This document shows positions 39,586 through 40,548 of a DNA stretch of 40,548 nt, piece by piece; positions within the stretch are counted from its first letter, which is position 1; every line of letters starts with the position of its first letter. The stretch spans positions 1 through 40,548 of the forward strand of contig DATDHU010000146.1 of the NCBI GenBank assembly GCA_036521415.1, given 5' to 3'. This DNA comes from DASXMT01 sp036521415. Its GTDB lineage: Bacteria; Actinomycetota; Acidimicrobiia; Acidimicrobiales; RAAP-2. A program made the position numbers and the translations under genes. The notes under the pieces are model-generated. The model ran no database searches. It saw nothing but the letters and a program-made list of their open reading frames with translations, and was not told where the DNA came from.

Positions 39586-40548
39586 GTGCGCAACCGGGAG
39601 CGGGTCCTTGGTCGCGCCATGCTCGTGGCCCTTCCGGCCTGGGCGCTCAGCCGTATCCTCGTGGTCGGTTCCCTGGTGCTCGCCCGGCTCACCGTCTCGA
39701 CCGTCCGGCCCCACAACGCCGCCGCCGTCGCCCGAGCCCACCAGGGGCTCCTCGGGTGGGACGCAGGCTGGTACCAGTCCATCGCCGGGCACGGCTACGC
39801 GGCCTCGGGACAGGAGTCCCTCCGCTTCTTCCCGGTGTTCCCCATGGTCGCCCGAGCCCTCGGGTGGATCCCGGGGATCGGGACGGGCGTTGCCGTTGTT
39901 GCCGTCGCCAACGCCTGCGCCCTGGCCGGCATGGCCGTCTTGGTCCTGTTGGTGCAGCGGGAGACCGGCGACCCGGACCTGGCCCGGCGGACCGTCTGGC
40001 TGCTCGCCCTGGCCCCGCCCGCCTACACGTTGGTCCTGGGGTATGCCGAAGGGACACTCCTGCTGTGTACGACGGTGGCCTTTCTGGCCCTCCGCTCCCG
40101 GCGATGGTGGTGGGCCGCAGCGGCCGGACTGGTCGCCGGGGGGGTACGGCCGATCGGACTGTTGTTGATCGTCCCGGCCGTCATCGAGGCCTGGCAGGCC
40201 CGCCATGACCCCCGGTCGGGCCGGCAGGTGGCCGGCCGCATCGCCGCCGTGGTGGCTCCGGCCGTCGGGACGGGCGGCTTCCTGGCCTGGGTCGGCACCA
40301 ACTTCGGCGATGCCTTCCTCCCCTTCCGGGTCCAGGAGCAAGGCGGCCACCGCGGCCCATTGACCGACCCCTTCGGTACCGTGGGGCACAACGTGGCTGC
40401 GGTGTTCCACGGCCATCACCTGGGCAGCGCCGCCCACATCCCCTGGATCATCCTCAGCCTGGTCCTGCTGCTGGTCGTCTTCCGCCGCCTGCCCTTCTCC
40501 TACGGGGCATTCGCCGCCGCTGTCCTGGTCGTCTCGCTCACCTCCTCT
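39586..40548 (+). CDS. PIG-V-like mannosyltransferase, cut by the window end
   Basis: The frame is open from GTG 39586 to the last base, 321 codons without a stop, so the gene is incomplete at its 3' end. Membrane helices alternate with loops. LLGWDAGWYQSIAGHGY, then RFFPVFPMVAR, matches the WD-x-x-WY and FFP motifs of the PIG-V family, GT-C enzymes that transfer mannose from a polyprenyl-phosphate donor. Bacterial members are of unknown acceptor. GTG 39586 is eight bases after the previous stop; ATG 39619, directly before LVALPAWALSRILVVGSL, is an alternative. It appears cotranscribed with the preceding glycosyltransferase. Confidence 0.8.
   Translation, partial: MRNRERVLGRAMLVALPAWALSRILVVGSLVLARLTVSTVRPHNAAAVARAHQGLLGWDAGWYQSIAGHGYAASGQESLRFFPVFPMVARALGWIPGIGTGVAVVAVANACALAGMAVLVLLVQRETGDPDLARRTVWLLALAPPAYTLVLGYAEGTLLLCTTVAFLALRSRRWWWAAAAGLVAGGVRPIGLLLIVPAVIEAWQARHDPRSGRQVAGRIAAVVAPAVGTGGFLAWVGTNFGDAFLPFRVQEQGGHRGPLTDPFGTVGHNVAAVFHGHHLGSAAHIPWIILSLVLLLVVFRRLPFSYGAFAAAVLVVSLTSS

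Noticed and set aside
1..40548. CRISPR arrays, transposases, integrases or attachment sites
   Set aside because: None seen: the only tRNA is not followed by a duplicated tRNA end or an integrase, and no regularly spaced long repeats occur.

Overview
The window is GC-rich, densely packed bacterial chromosome. It has frequent GTG starts, 1-, 4- and 8-base stop/start overlaps, and several genes whose ATG lies only 7-9 bases after a TANNNT-type -10 box with no Shine-Dalgarno sequence. These features, and the order trpC...trpA - pdtaR - polA - rpsA (the same relative order as in Mycobacterium), point to a high-GC actinobacterium. A complete type II fatty-acid operon, a separate trpF and a menC make a deep non-mycobacterial lineage such as Acidimicrobiia plausible, but this assignment is inference. 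I see no phage, insertion sequence or CRISPR array.

Layout. 1-3433: an iron-sulfur maintenance protein (YgfZ) converging on a two-component system (response regulator then kinase, minus strand). 3440-7122: the tryptophan operon trpC-trpF-trpB-trpA, translationally coupled. 7191-13505 (minus): fatty-acid operon fabD-fabH-fabG-acpP-fabF, followed by a UbiB/ABC1-type kinase-like gene; FabD carries an unusual C-terminal biotinyl-like domain without lysine. 13726-22805: an accessory envelope region. It holds a secreted GH43-like glycosidase, a secreted protein with a VPVTG sortase signal, a beta-propeller lipoprotein, two large polytopic membrane proteins with extracytoplasmic beta domains (one GT-C-like, one DUF2079-like), and a sortase with an extra C-terminal domain. 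23196-25833: a DUF4239-like membrane protein, tRNA-Leu(CAA) and menC. 25929-31689: a small coiled-coil protein, the ANTAR response regulator PdtaR, DNA polymerase I and ribosomal protein S1. 31763-37710 (minus): a complete oligopeptide/dipeptide-type ABC transporter (Tat-exported binding protein, two permeases, two ATPases). 37853-end: two GT-C membrane glycosyltransferases, the second cut by the window edge.

How the parts relate. Most of the window is housekeeping (Trp, fatty acids, menaquinone, replication/repair, translation). The stretch most likely to hold something undescribed is 15104-22805: a sortase, a candidate substrate, a lipoprotein and two membrane proteins suggest one surface-assembly module. 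Regulatory signals that stand out are three 11-bp tandem repeats between the response regulator and trpC, a 15-bp direct repeat with 20-bp period before menC, a terminator-like hairpin with a T6 tract in the rpsA leader, and a 38-bp near-palindrome between the transporter operon and the divergent glycosyltransferase.
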